Below, piece by piece: positions 55,660 through 64,000 of a stretch of 64,000 bases of DNA; the first letter of the stretch is position 1; the number at the start of each line of letters is the position of its first letter. Made by a program: the position numbers and the translations under genes. Source of the stretch: Vibrio coralliilyticus (GTDB lineage: Bacteria; Pseudomonadota; Gammaproteobacteria; Enterobacterales; Vibrionaceae); assembly GCF_024449095.1 (NCBI RefSeq), contig NZ_CP024628.1, positions 186,001 to 250,000 on the forward strand, written 5' to 3'. The notes beneath the pieces were generated by a model, which saw only the letters and a list, made by a program, of their open reading frames with translations, searched no databases and was not told where the DNA came from.

Positions 55660-56403
55660 ATGACTTCTATTCAGGACGCAGCCACCAAGACTCTGGCAGA
55701 CATCAGCCACACACTTATCAAAGAAGACTATGTCTTTGTGTCGGGGCGAAAAATGACCGCTCTGCTGGATACCAATGTCGATGAAGTGATCCGTTTTAAG
55801 CAGTGTTGGAGCTCACTTGAACGAGACAATTATATGGCGGATGGCGGGACCTATCGGTACCGGCGCTATGGTCAATTCACTAAGCTGGCTGCTCAGCGTG
55901 AAATAACCCTGTTACCGCATGAGCCTTATGTTCAGCCGGCTTTCATTAATACATTGAACGGTGATGTTGAACGTCATTTTTCCCCACTGAGCGATAAGTT
56001 TGTCACATCAGATTTGCTAGCAAAGTTGCTATTTATGATGAGTGACATCTACGACGATGCCCTGGGGACCCCTGTGAATTGGAATATACGGCTGCACCCG
56101 TATCGGATCATCGCGAATAGCTCGCAGCAGGGGCAACCCACACCGGAAGGGCTTCATCGTGATGGTGTGACTTTCATTGCGTCTTTGATGATCAATCGAG
56201 TCAACATCGCTGGTGGTGTAACCAGTATTACTGACGCTAAAGGGGGTTTTCGTGAACAGATCATGTTGGATAAAACCTTTGATTTAGTTATGGCGGACGA
56301 TGAGCAGACAATGCACGAAGTTACGCCGATTACACCAGTTTGCTCGGAAAAATGCGCGTACAGGGACGTACTCGTCATAGCGTTTACACGGATGGAGGAT
56401 TGA
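55660..56403 (+). CDS. 2-oxoglutarate/Fe(II) dioxygenase (free amino-acid hydroxylase type)
   Basis: A 247-aa cupin-fold enzyme of the family that includes L-isoleucine dioxygenase. TYRYRRYGQF (about 64-73) is the family's N-terminal signature. The iron ligands are His166 and Asp168 in GLHRDGVTFI and His219 in MHEVTPI; Arg235 would bind 2-oxoglutarate. It lies between an ArgG-like ligase and an exporter and probably hydroxylates a free amino acid or the product of the ligase. Substrate unknown. Confidence 0.88.
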   Translation: MTSIQDAATKTLADISHTLIKEDYVFVSGRKMTALLDTNVDEVIRFKQCWSSLERDNYMADGGTYRYRRYGQFTKLAAQREITLLPHEPYVQPAFINTLNGDVERHFSPLSDKFVTSDLLAKLLFMMSDIYDDALGTPVNWNIRLHPYRIIANSSQQGQPTPEGLHRDGVTFIASLMINRVNIAGGVTSITDAKGGFREQIMLDKTFDLVMADDEQTMHEVTPITPVCSEKCAYRDVLVIAFTRMED

Positions 56404-56404
56404 A

Positions 56405-57310
56405 ATGACAACGGCTGCTGATTCGTTAAAGAAAGGAAATATAAGGTTTCCTATTACGGAATCGCTGCTACTACTGGTAGCGATTTTTTGGGGGACAAGT
56501 TATGGCCTGACCAAAAGTGCGTTGGCTTATACCAGTGTTTTGCTTTTTATTTCCATAAGATTTTCGATCACCTTTTTATGCATGCTACCTGTGGTGATTC
56601 GAGACTTTCGCCGAGGATTGAATAAGGATTGGAAAATAGCGATTCCCACCGGTTTTATTCTATCGGCGATTTTTTTCTGTGAGGTGTTTGGTGTATCCCA
56701 AACCTCTGCATCCAATGCTGCGTTTCTGATCAGTTTATCGGTCATTTTTACCGCTTTTGCCGAATTATTCATCAATAAGAAAAAGGTCAGCAACACGTTG
56801 TGGATATTGACGGTTTGTAGTGTTGTTGGAGTGTTATTATTGACCAGCAACAAAGGCTTTGAGCTTTCACTTAACAGTGGTGACTATTTTATCCTCATCG
56901 CTGCAGTTTTGAGGGCCCTAATGGTCACTATGACCAAGAGGTTTACGGAAGGCAAAGAAATCACTACATCGACCTTAACTTCTCTCCAGTCTTTAGTTGT
57001 AGCTTTGATCGGGATTATATTTGCAGTTGCCTATCTTCCCGCTGCGGAGTTTTCGATTCCCACTTCGATGGAGTTTTGGTTAACGGTCAGTTATCTGGTT
57101 CTGTTTTGTACACTATTTGCGTTTTATGTTCAGAATTATGCCGTGCGTCGAACGTCGCCAACACGGGTTTCTTTGCTGATGGGTAGCGAGCCATTATTTG
57201 GTGCTATATTTGCCATGGCTTGGTTACAGGAATCATTAACCCCAGTACAAGTTATAGGTGGGGCGCTAATTTTGTTTAGTGTGGTAGTGACATCTACCCG
57301 AGAGTCTTAG
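56405..57310 (+). CDS. EamA/DMT-family exporter
   Basis: A 301-aa inner-membrane protein with ten helices in two EamA repeats (LLLLVAIFWGTSYGLTKSAL near 19-38; SLLMGSEPLFGAIFAMAWLQESLT near 253-276). The start lies 1 bp after the dioxygenase stop, so it is co-translated. RhtA-like members export amino acids; here it probably exports the product of the two upstream enzymes or clears a toxic intermediate. Confidence 0.9.
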   Translation: MTTAADSLKKGNIRFPITESLLLLVAIFWGTSYGLTKSALAYTSVLLFISIRFSITFLCMLPVVIRDFRRGLNKDWKIAIPTGFILSAIFFCEVFGVSQTSASNAAFLISLSVIFTAFAELFINKKKVSNTLWILTVCSVVGVLLLTSNKGFELSLNSGDYFILIAAVLRALMVTMTKRFTEGKEITTSTLTSLQSLVVALIGIIFAVAYLPAAEFSIPTSMEFWLTVSYLVLFCTLFAFYVQNYAVRRTSPTRVSLLMGSEPLFGAIFAMAWLQESLTPVQVIGGALILFSVVVTSTRES

Positions 57311-57315
57311 AAGAG

Positions 57316-57341
57316 AGCGGACTTATCAGTCCGCTTTTTTG
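57316..57341 (+). terminator. rho-independent terminator of the ArgG-like operon
   Basis: AGCGGACT (57316-57323) and AGTCCGCT (57328-57335) with a 4-nt loop, running into TTTTTT. Confidence 0.93.
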
Positions 57342-57342
57342 A

Positions 57343-57471
57343 TTATCGGTTAAGGCTAATTTTGTGACCTAAATGCTGGATATCTATGGTGGCATAGCCA
57401 AGTGTGACTGCCTCAAACTGGTAACTGAGCTCACGAGCATGCTGAGCATCTTTGCTCAAAGAGTAAAAGGG
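57343..57471 (-). pseudogene. possible 3' remnant of a lost gene
   Basis: On the minus strand a 42-codon open stretch ends in TAA and reads PFYSLSKDAQHARELSYQFE then AVTLGYATIDIQHLGHKISL. The composition is protein-like, but there is no start codon near its 5' end and an in-frame stop precedes it. It may be the tail of a decayed gene. I cannot name the family. The rest of 57342-57699 shows only a CCCTAT/ATAGGG hairpin (57488-57502) and an AT-rich promoter region. Confidence 0.25.
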
Positions 57472-57699
57472 CTAAACGTTACCTCCCCCCTATGCGATAG
57501 GGATTATCTTCAATGGTCTTAAGCTTCGAGTTTTACTAGTGCTAGTTATGGCAACATCGGTTACCATCTTCAACGTAATAGTGAATGATTAACCCCAAGC
57601 CTTTGATACATAATTAAGAAGCATGCGCTAACGTAACGAGACGAGAAATCATTCGTTTGTTATAAAAGATGGTCGCTGCTATTTAAGGAAAGAAGATCA

Positions 57700-58698
57700 A
57701 TGACGAAGCCGTTGAATGAGTGCATTGTGCCTATGTATCCGACTATACAAGCGTTGGATGTGGATACACTTGAACAGGGAGAACATAAGTTTTGGTTTGC
57801 GGTTGCGACGGACGCGATTGGTCACCCTCAAACGCTTCCCGTACGAGTATTTAAAGGTGCAAAGCCAGGGAAGCGTATTATGATCACTGCGGGTGTTCAT
57901 GGTGACGAGCAAAATGGTATTCTAACTGCGCAAATGTTGGCTCGAGAGCTGGAAGGCAAAGCCATTTCAGGTTGTATTACTATCGTACCAGCGGTCAATT
58001 TATCAGGTATTGTAAGACATAGTCGAGACTTTCATTCTGCGGCTCCTGATAGTTCATCGACAAACCTTAATCGCGTATTTCCCGGTAATCCGAATGGAGA
58101 TGACGCCAGTCGCTACGCCAACAGCCTGTGGGAAAACTTACTCAAACCAAATGCCGATCTCGCGGTTGACCTTCACTCTCAAACCAGTGGTTCAGTATAC
58201 CCTCTTTATGCATTTGCTGACTATCGACTGGATGATTCCATTCGAATGGCAAGACTGATCAATCCAGATGTTATCCTCAACGATCCGGGAGATCCGGGTA
58301 TTTTGGAAACGGTCTATAACCGTGCTGGTATTCCCTCTATCACAATTGAAGTAGGGGTAGGTCGCTATACGGACTTAGACATGGTGCAACGCGCCGTTAC
58401 TGGGGTATTGAATATTTTCAAAGATTATCGGTTCATTGTAGGTGAAGTAGTAAAGGTGGCTCATCCTTGTGTTGAAGGAGAGCGGATTACCAGTGTTCGT
58501 GCTGAGCAGGGAGGGTTTGTCATTTGTCACGTTGAATTGATGGAACTTGTCAACAAGGGCCAGATCTTAGCGACTCAGTACAACAGTTTCGGAGATCAAA
58601 TTCAAACCTACTACTCCCCAGTCAAAGCTACAGTGATTAGTCATAATGTTGAGTCGGTACGAGCGCCTGGATCATTGGTTGTCCGGTTGATTGATTAG
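57700..58698 (+). CDS. zinc deacylase, succinylglutamate desuccinylase/aspartoacylase family (copy 1)
   Basis: A 332-aa M14-like hydrolase. GVHGDEQNG (about 65-73) holds the zinc ligands His and Glu, DLHSQTSG (about 157-164) the third ligand, and NLNRVFPG is a substrate-binding loop. The C-terminal 80 residues form the usual beta domain (EQGGFV...VNKGQILA). Such enzymes hydrolyse N-acyl amino acids or related amides. It has a near paralogue 251 bp downstream. AAGGAAAGAAG precedes the ATG. Confidence 0.87.
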   Translation: MTKPLNECIVPMYPTIQALDVDTLEQGEHKFWFAVATDAIGHPQTLPVRVFKGAKPGKRIMITAGVHGDEQNGILTAQMLARELEGKAISGCITIVPAVNLSGIVRHSRDFHSAAPDSSSTNLNRVFPGNPNGDDASRYANSLWENLLKPNADLAVDLHSQTSGSVYPLYAFADYRLDDSIRMARLINPDVILNDPGDPGILETVYNRAGIPSITIEVGVGRYTDLDMVQRAVTGVLNIFKDYRFIVGEVVKVAHPCVEGERITSVRAEQGGFVICHVELMELVNKGQILATQYNSFGDQIQTYYSPVKATVISHNVESVRAPGSLVVRLID

Positions 58699-58949
58699 TT
58701 ATAATTTTCGGTTAGGAATAGATTATATCTTTTGGTTGACCAGAAGCGGAACAGTATTTAAACCTAATATTAAATAGTAACTTACTTTTATTTTTGTAAT
58801 CTCTTCGTGACCTATTTCTCTGGTCAGGTAGCGCTACTTACCTAACAAAAATCCACCTTGTTACTATCCATGGTTGCTAACAAAGATTAGAGTGAGCTGT
58901 TTTTCAAGGCGAGCAGGTACTCGCTTCTGTTGTATAAGGAATTCTGAGT

Positions 58950-59939
58950 ATGTCTGAAATTGCCTCTCTTATGGAACACTGCCCCACTATTCATTCACTT
59001 GACGTTGACACTTTAGCTGCTGGAGAACATTCATTCCTTTTTTCGGTTGCCACGGATGCATTAGGGCTTTGGCAGAAAATGCCTGTACGAGTTTTTAAAG
59101 GTGATAGGCCGGGTCGTAAAATCATGATCACTGCTGGTGTTCACGGTGATGAGCAAAACGGTATTGTGACGGCGTTGAAAGTGGCAAAAGCTTTGGCCGG
59201 CAAACCTTTGATAGGGTGCGTCACTATCGTTCCTGCGATAAATCTGAGTGGTATTCTTCATCACAGCCGTGACTTTCAGGCAGTGGATCCGGATGTCTCT
59301 TCTTCTAACCTTAACCGTTTTTTCCCCGGTGACAAAGCTGGGAATGAAGCCGCACGTTACCTTGATAACTTATGGCAAAACTTACTAAAGCCAAACGCAG
59401 AGGTGGCGATAGATCTACACACCCAGACTACAGGAACCAGTTACCCTCTCTATGTATTTGCTGACTATCGGGTTGACCAAGCGATGAAGCTAGCAAAGCT
59501 CATGAATCCTGATGTGATTCTCAATGATCCCGGTGAGTCTGGTGTGCTGGAAACGACATGGAACGAACATGAAGTGCCAAGTATTACGGTCGAAGTGGGT
59601 TCAGGTCGATATCATGATGCAGACATGGTCGAACGAGCAGTTGAAGGAGTGCTGAACATATTGCGTTACTACGAAGTGCTGTCTGGGAAAGTCGTTGAAG
59701 CAACACCTTGCATTGAAGGCTGCCAGACCATCAGCATTCGGACTGAGCAAGGCGGTTTTGTTGAGCCGCAGGTATCTTTACTGCAACAAGTTGAGAAAGG
59801 TCAGCTTCTGGCGGTTCAGTACAATAGTTTGGGTTTCGACGTCGCACATTATCACGCCCCAGAATCAGGCACGGTTCTTAGCTATAACCTTGAAGCTTTG
59901 CGCGCTCCGGGATCATTGATTGTGCGGATGATTAAATAA
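58950..59939 (+). CDS. zinc deacylase, succinylglutamate desuccinylase/aspartoacylase family (copy 2)
   Basis: A 329-aa tandem paralogue of the previous gene with the same motifs: GVHGDEQNG, NLNRFFPG, DLHTQTTG and EQGGFV...VEKGQLLA. The two proteins look about two-thirds identical by eye. The catalytic residues are kept in both, so both are probably active; their substrates may differ. The 251-bp gap between them holds a GTAGCGCTAC palindrome near 58829 and no gene. Confidence 0.87.
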   Translation: MSEIASLMEHCPTIHSLDVDTLAAGEHSFLFSVATDALGLWQKMPVRVFKGDRPGRKIMITAGVHGDEQNGIVTALKVAKALAGKPLIGCVTIVPAINLSGILHHSRDFQAVDPDVSSSNLNRFFPGDKAGNEAARYLDNLWQNLLKPNAEVAIDLHTQTTGTSYPLYVFADYRVDQAMKLAKLMNPDVILNDPGESGVLETTWNEHEVPSITVEVGSGRYHDADMVERAVEGVLNILRYYEVLSGKVVEATPCIEGCQTISIRTEQGGFVEPQVSLLQQVEKGQLLAVQYNSLGFDVAHYHAPESGTVLSYNLEALRAPGSLIVRMIK

Positions 59940-60034
59940 AACAAAAAAGCTTGCTGCCCAAAACAGCAATCTGGGACACTTTTTCTGGTTAATAATTGGT
60001 AATACTGGCGCCACATTCATTTGTGGGGTCAATA

Positions 60035-60922
60035 ATGCTGTTCAATCAACCCATCACACTTCGGTCCGTTATCCGGCTGAGTCCCATTAAAGTCATGTTT
60101 ACTTGGCTGATGGTTCTGGCTGAGAACGTATTTATGATTTTGCTGCCGCTGTTTATCGGTTTTGCGATTGATGGTGTGCTTAAGCAAAATTTGCAGCCGT
60201 TGCTTATGTTCGCAGCGATCTTGTTTGTACTGGTGGTCATCAGTGTCGCTCGTCGTTTTTACGATACTCGCGTTTATGGCGGGATCCGAGTGCGGTTGTC
60301 CAATTTGGTTGAGCGTAATTTACGCGGCCAATCGGTGTCGGTCAAAGATGCCAGACTGTCCATGTCCCGCGAGCTGGTAGATTTTCTAGAGGACGATTTA
60401 CCATCTCTTATCACGGCCGTTGTGCAGTTGGTTGCTACCGTTGTCATTCTCGCCACTTTTCATATCAAACTTGCATTATGCGTATTGGTCGCGGGGCTGA
60501 TCATGCTGCTGATTTGTGGTCTGTTCCATCAAACCTTTACGCGACTTAACAGCGCGTTAAACGATCAGTTAGAGCAACAGGTTCGCGTACTCAGCGGCCA
60601 GCCTTTCGCGGCGCTTAGAACACACTTTGAACGCTTGAAACGCTGTGAAATCAAGCTGTCCGACACTGAAGCGCTGATGTATGGGCTGATCTTTATTGTC
60701 TTATTTGCCGCAGTCCTAACCAATCTTTGGATGGTGAGCATTCTTACTGATCCTACTGTGGGTCAGGTTTTTTCCATCGTAACTTACTCACTGGAATTCG
60801 TGGAAACGGCAGTGATGTTGCCTATCACACTGCAAACCTTGTCGCGCCTGATGGAGATCAGTCAACGATTAAATCAAACCCCCGCTCAATTGGCTGTAGA
60901 GGAGAAGCCCTATGAAATTTAA
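60035..60922 (+). CDS. ABC-type six-transmembrane domain protein lacking an ATPase domain
   Basis: A 295-aa inner-membrane protein that resembles only the membrane half of an exporter-type ABC transporter: six helices with the intracellular loop RRFYDTRVYGGIRVRLSNLVERNLRGQ, as in exporters where this loop contacts the ATPase. No Walker A, signature or Walker B motif is present in it or in the neighbouring genes. I start at 60035, where GGGG lies 6 bases upstream. It overlaps the RND adaptor gene by 11 bp, so it belongs to that operon. Confidence 0.8.
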   Translation: MLFNQPITLRSVIRLSPIKVMFTWLMVLAENVFMILLPLFIGFAIDGVLKQNLQPLLMFAAILFVLVVISVARRFYDTRVYGGIRVRLSNLVERNLRGQSVSVKDARLSMSRELVDFLEDDLPSLITAVVQLVATVVILATFHIKLALCVLVAGLIMLLICGLFHQTFTRLNSALNDQLEQQVRVLSGQPFAALRTHFERLKRCEIKLSDTEALMYGLIFIVLFAAVLTNLWMVSILTDPTVGQVFSIVTYSLEFVETAVMLPITLQTLSRLMEISQRLNQTPAQLAVEEKPYEI

Positions 60923-62054
60923 AAAGACGCTTGCAATATTAGCTGGCTGCGGGGCAATTTTCGCGGCATTGGTGATTGTGGATGTTTTAGAGCCTCAGCC
61001 AGTTGTGATTGAGCAAAAAGCGCCGATCAAAGTCCCTGTTTCAGTACTGCAAGTGACGCCGGAAGATCACGATTCCAGTTTGACTTTGCTGGCAACCACG
61101 ACTGCGCGTTGGCCGATTCAACTTAAGGCTTCAAGCAGCGCTCAGTTAGCGTGGTTCAACCCCGATATCGAACCGGGTGTACTGGTGAAAAAAGGGACCT
61201 TGTTGGCGAAGCTCAACACCAGCGCTTTAGAGTCTAATCTGGCTCAGGCGAACAGCAGCGTTAGGCAGGCAGAGCTAAACCTTAAACAGGCACAGCACGA
61301 ACAAACGGTCGCGTTAAAAATGTTATCACCGACCAAAAGCTCACCGTTTGCTCGCCGTGAGCCACAGGTGTTGGCAGCCAAGGCAGAGCTGGCGCAGGCC
61401 AAACAGGCTTACACCAGTGCAGCAAAGTTGCTTGAGGAAGCAAGTATTGCAGCGCCGTTTGATGCTGTGATCATGCGTCGTAACATCAGCCCCGGTGAAT
61501 GGTTGGAAGCTGGGCAGGTGACTTTTGAACTTGCCGCCAGCGACTCACTGGATGTCGAGCTGCCTGTTTCGGAACTTCACTGGCAACAGGTGCAATCCGC
61601 GTTGAATCAACCTGAGATTAAAATTGTGAATCGAGATGGCAGCGAGTGGCAGGCACAGGTTCGATATGTCTCGCCGCAGGCTGATCCAACCACACGTCAG
61701 CGACAAGTGGTTTTGTCTGTTCGCGAACCTTATCAAGGAATGACTCGTTTACTGCCTAATCAACAGGTGAAAGTCATCGTTAGTCTCGGCTTACGGCCTG
61801 AAATTGTGACCTTGCCACTCAGTGCGATCACACGAGATGGATACGTCTGGACAATTGATGAGCAGACCCGATTGCAGAAAGAGTGGATTACGCAAATAGG
61901 ACAAGCGCGTAATCAGGTTTATGCCCGCTTTGATCAGGACAGCGCTAAGGCTCGTAAGGTGGTGGTATACCCACTGCTGTCGATGCTACCGGGGAAGAAA
62001 GTCGCCCCTCAAGCTGCGCAGATATTAGTCGCGAAGCAGGAGGGTAATCAATGA
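60912..62054 (+). CDS. RND efflux periplasmic adaptor (membrane fusion protein)
   Basis: A 380-aa adaptor with an N-terminal membrane anchor (about 7-25). The barrel-sandwich domain WFNPDIEPGVLVKKGTLLAKLNTSALESNLAQANSSVRQAELNL leads into a helical hairpin of about 60 residues; ASIAAPFDAVIMRRNISPGEWLEAGQ closes the sandwich. A beta-barrel domain follows. It links the RND pump to an outer-membrane channel. ATGA overlap with the pump gene. Confidence 0.92.
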   Translation: MKFKKTLAILAGCGAIFAALVIVDVLEPQPVVIEQKAPIKVPVSVLQVTPEDHDSSLTLLATTTARWPIQLKASSSAQLAWFNPDIEPGVLVKKGTLLAKLNTSALESNLAQANSSVRQAELNLKQAQHEQTVALKMLSPTKSSPFARREPQVLAAKAELAQAKQAYTSAAKLLEEASIAAPFDAVIMRRNISPGEWLEAGQVTFELAASDSLDVELPVSELHWQQVQSALNQPEIKIVNRDGSEWQAQVRYVSPQADPTTRQRQVVLSVREPYQGMTRLLPNQQVKVIVSLGLRPEIVTLPLSAITRDGYVWTIDEQTRLQKEWITQIGQARNQVYARFDQDSAKARKVVVYPLLSMLPGKKVAPQAAQILVAKQEGNQ

Positions 62055-64000
62055 GCTGGCTGACTAAGTGGTTTATCAACAACCCGGTAGGGACGAATCT
62101 GTTGATGCTCGCGATCATCGCCAGTGGTGTTATGGCGTTTGGTCAACTCCGTGTGGAGTCCTTTCCGCAAATTGCGCCGTCATCAATTGTGATCAATGTT
62201 GCCTACCCAGGAGGTACAGCTAAACAGATTGATGAGAGTGTTACACAGCGAATTGAAGAGTCGATCAGTGGCATTTCTGGTATTAAACAGGTGACCAGCC
62301 AGTCTAGCGCTGGTATGTCGAGCGTTGTTGTACGCAAAACCAGCAGCGCCGACCTCAATAAGCTGCTGGATGATGTACGTAATCGAGTGAATGCGATCAA
62401 TGGTTTTCCTGCTCAAGCTGAAAAGCCGCAGGTGGTTAGAAATGAATTTACTAACTTGGCCGCCTTTGTTGTCGTTTCGGGGCCACGCAGCGATGAGCAG
62501 CTTCAACCCATCGCAAGACAGGTCGAGCAAGCGCTAAAAAGTAATCCCAAGATTTCTAAAGTATCCAACTGGGGAAGTCGCAAGCCACAACTTATCATTG
62601 AGCCAGATCCAGCGCAGCTCAAGAAACTGGGTTTGAGTCTGGAAGATTTAGCCAACACCATCGGACAGATGTCGCTCGAGTCTCGCACCGGTGAGCTGAT
62701 TAGTGATAAGGGCCGAATGGTCATCCGTGGTGATGGCTACGCCGATGACGTACAAAAGCTGCGTCGTCTGGCGATCGTCTCTCGTCCATCCGGTACCATC
62801 TATTTAGGTGACATCGCTAAGCTGAGTCGTGGCTATGAGCGTAGTGGCTCAATCGTCCGTAATAATGGCATCAACGCAATCGCTCTACTGATCAGCACCA
62901 GCCAGACCGACAACCTGCTCAAAGTGAGCGATGCAATTAAGGATACCTTGACGGAGCAACGCAAAATCCTGCCTTCAGACATTGAGCTGAGCACTATGGC
63001 AGATATGGCGCCCTATATTGAAGAGCAACTGTTCAGGCTCGGTGATAATGCGTGGCAAGGCCTTTTGATTGTGGTGGTGTTACTGGGCATTTTTCTTGAG
63101 CTGAAACTGGCATTCTGGGTGGCTATAGGTATACCGGTCGCCATCGCGGGTACCTTAGGGGCGATGCAACTGGCTAACTACAGCCTCAATGACATCACGT
63201 TGTTTGGCTTTATTCTGGTATTGGGGATCCTAGTCGACGATGCCGTGGTCGTAGGCGAGGCCATTCACGAGCAGCGAGGCAAACATTCGAGCGGGCGCAA
63301 AGCGGCATGGCACGGCGTGCACTCGGTTTCCGTTGCAACGGTATTTGGTGTTTTGACCACTATTGCGGCATTTTCGCCAATGCTTTGGATTAACAACGAT
63401 TTTGCCAAGATTCTGGCTGGGTTCTCAGCTGTGGTGATATTTGCGCTGATCTTCTCTCTGATTGAAAGTAAGTTCATTCTGCCATCGCACCTAGCGCAGT
63501 TGTCCGTGAGTAAAAAATCTAATGGCATTTTCTCTCGCATTCAGTCTGTCGCTCAAGGCGGTTTGGAGTGGTTCAATTTCAGAGTGTACAAGCCCACCTT
63601 GGAAAAGGTGTTGGATTACAAACTGGCATCACTGCTAGGCTTTGTCGCCGCGATCGTACTGGCGTATGGCATGTGGTCGACTGGGACGATTCGAAGTGCC
63701 ATTTTCCCTGAAATCCCCGGTCGATACATTACCGCGAAAGTCGAGCTAGAAGACGGTGCCCCTTTGCCGTTACAAAAGAAAGCCTTAGATCAAATCGAAC
63801 AGGCGATGATCAACGTCGAAGACGAGCTGATGCAAGACTACCCGTTGAGCCTGCCACCCGTGGTAAACCTGCTTGCGTGGTCGGATGGTTATGGAGAGGT
63901 GGAAGTGACCGCCGAGCTAACCAGTGAAGCCCTGAGCCTCTTGCCGGGTAATTTACTGACCGATAGTTGGCGTACTCATACTGGGAGCATTGAAGGAGCG
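62051..64000 (+). CDS. RND-family efflux pump permease (partial, cut by window end)
   Basis: The first 650 codons of an AcrB/MexB-family pump; the frame is open to the last base of the window. WFINNPVGTNLLMLAIIASG is TM1. The porter domain follows with NVAYPGG and the usual RND landmarks. GILVDDAVVVGEAIHE in TM4 holds the proton-relay Asp pair. About 380 more residues are expected beyond the window. No outer-membrane factor gene is seen on this side. Confidence 0.93.
   Translation, partial: MSWLTKWFINNPVGTNLLMLAIIASGVMAFGQLRVESFPQIAPSSIVINVAYPGGTAKQIDESVTQRIEESISGISGIKQVTSQSSAGMSSVVVRKTSSADLNKLLDDVRNRVNAINGFPAQAEKPQVVRNEFTNLAAFVVVSGPRSDEQLQPIARQVEQALKSNPKISKVSNWGSRKPQLIIEPDPAQLKKLGLSLEDLANTIGQMSLESRTGELISDKGRMVIRGDGYADDVQKLRRLAIVSRPSGTIYLGDIAKLSRGYERSGSIVRNNGINAIALLISTSQTDNLLKVSDAIKDTLTEQRKILPSDIELSTMADMAPYIEEQLFRLGDNAWQGLLIVVVLLGIFLELKLAFWVAIGIPVAIAGTLGAMQLANYSLNDITLFGFILVLGILVDDAVVVGEAIHEQRGKHSSGRKAAWHGVHSVSVATVFGVLTTIAAFSPMLWINNDFAKILAGFSAVVIFALIFSLIESKFILPSHLAQLSVSKKSNGIFSRIQSVAQGGLEWFNFRVYKPTLEKVLDYKLASLLGFVAAIVLAYGMWSTGTIRSAIFPEIPGRYITAKVELEDGAPLPLQKKALDQIEQAMINVEDELMQDYPLSLPPVVNLLAWSDGYGEVEVTAELTSEALSLLPGNLLTDSWRTHTGSIEGA

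Noticed and set aside
59951..59969. TTGCTG/CAGCAA hairpin after the second deacylase gene, considered as its terminator
   Set aside because: The T tract would be on the minus strand only, the wrong direction for this gene, and no leftward gene ends here.

Overview
The window reads as part of a Vibrio genome, probably the second chromosome. It carries close Vibrio-type versions of nfsA, pstSCAB, sstT and nagB, a VCA0042/PlzD-like PilZ protein, seven-iron ferredoxin and many chemotaxis and c-di-GMP genes. I recall sstT, plzD and one pst set lying on chromosome II of V. cholerae. Base composition is in the mid-40s % GC. I see no rRNA, tRNA, insertion sequence, phage gene or CRISPR array.

Layout. 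(1) 1-3640: NfsA nitroreductase, MarC-family membrane protein, FMN reductase and divergent LysR regulator. (2) 3680-25898: the accessory core. Two divergent secreted lipoproteins share a short intergenic region holding a strong Fur-box-like sequence. The rightward lipoprotein (1623 aa, seven repeats of about 90 aa) starts a 20 kb co-directional block: a 12-gene Tad/Flp pilus locus (flp to tadG), then a TlpA-like thioredoxin, a DUF4266-type protein ending in GGGGCGCN, a DUF3570-type outer-membrane barrel, an ApbE-like FMN transferase and DsbD. (3) 26027-29221: aldehyde dehydrogenase and a chemoreceptor. (4) 29594-33133: pstS-pstC-pstA-pstB with Pho-box-like sites and no phoU. (5) 33237-45549: signalling and housekeeping genes: diguanylate cyclase with a periplasmic partner, SstT, a second-type RsgA behind a tiny leader ORF, two PilZ proteins, NagB, a Sel1-repeat protein, DMT transporter, GNAT and a chemoreceptor. 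(6) 45715-53358: acetyltransferases, a kinase-like protein, MFS, SpoU-type methyltransferase, ferredoxin, a COG2509-type flavoprotein and a DUF2975/HTH pair. (7) 53416-59939: LysR divergent from an ArgG-like ligase, 2OG-Fe(II) dioxygenase and DMT exporter, which looks like a small amino-acid-derived metabolite pathway; then two tandem zinc deacylases. (8) 60035-64000: a lone ABC six-TM domain, an RND adaptor and an RND pump cut by the window end.

The most promising candidate for an undescribed system is the redox module behind the Tad locus (21120-25898). DsbD would carry electrons across the inner membrane to the TlpA-like protein. That protein could keep the CxC tail of the DUF4266 protein reduced. 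The DUF3570 barrel contains DTVSGAS at residues 64-70, matching the D-x-x-[ST]-G-A-[ST] motif that ApbE enzymes flavinylate. This suggests a flavin-carrying outer-membrane protein made together with a pilus, possibly under iron control. The ArgG-like/dioxygenase/exporter operon and the leader-ORF arrangement before rsgA are the next best leads.
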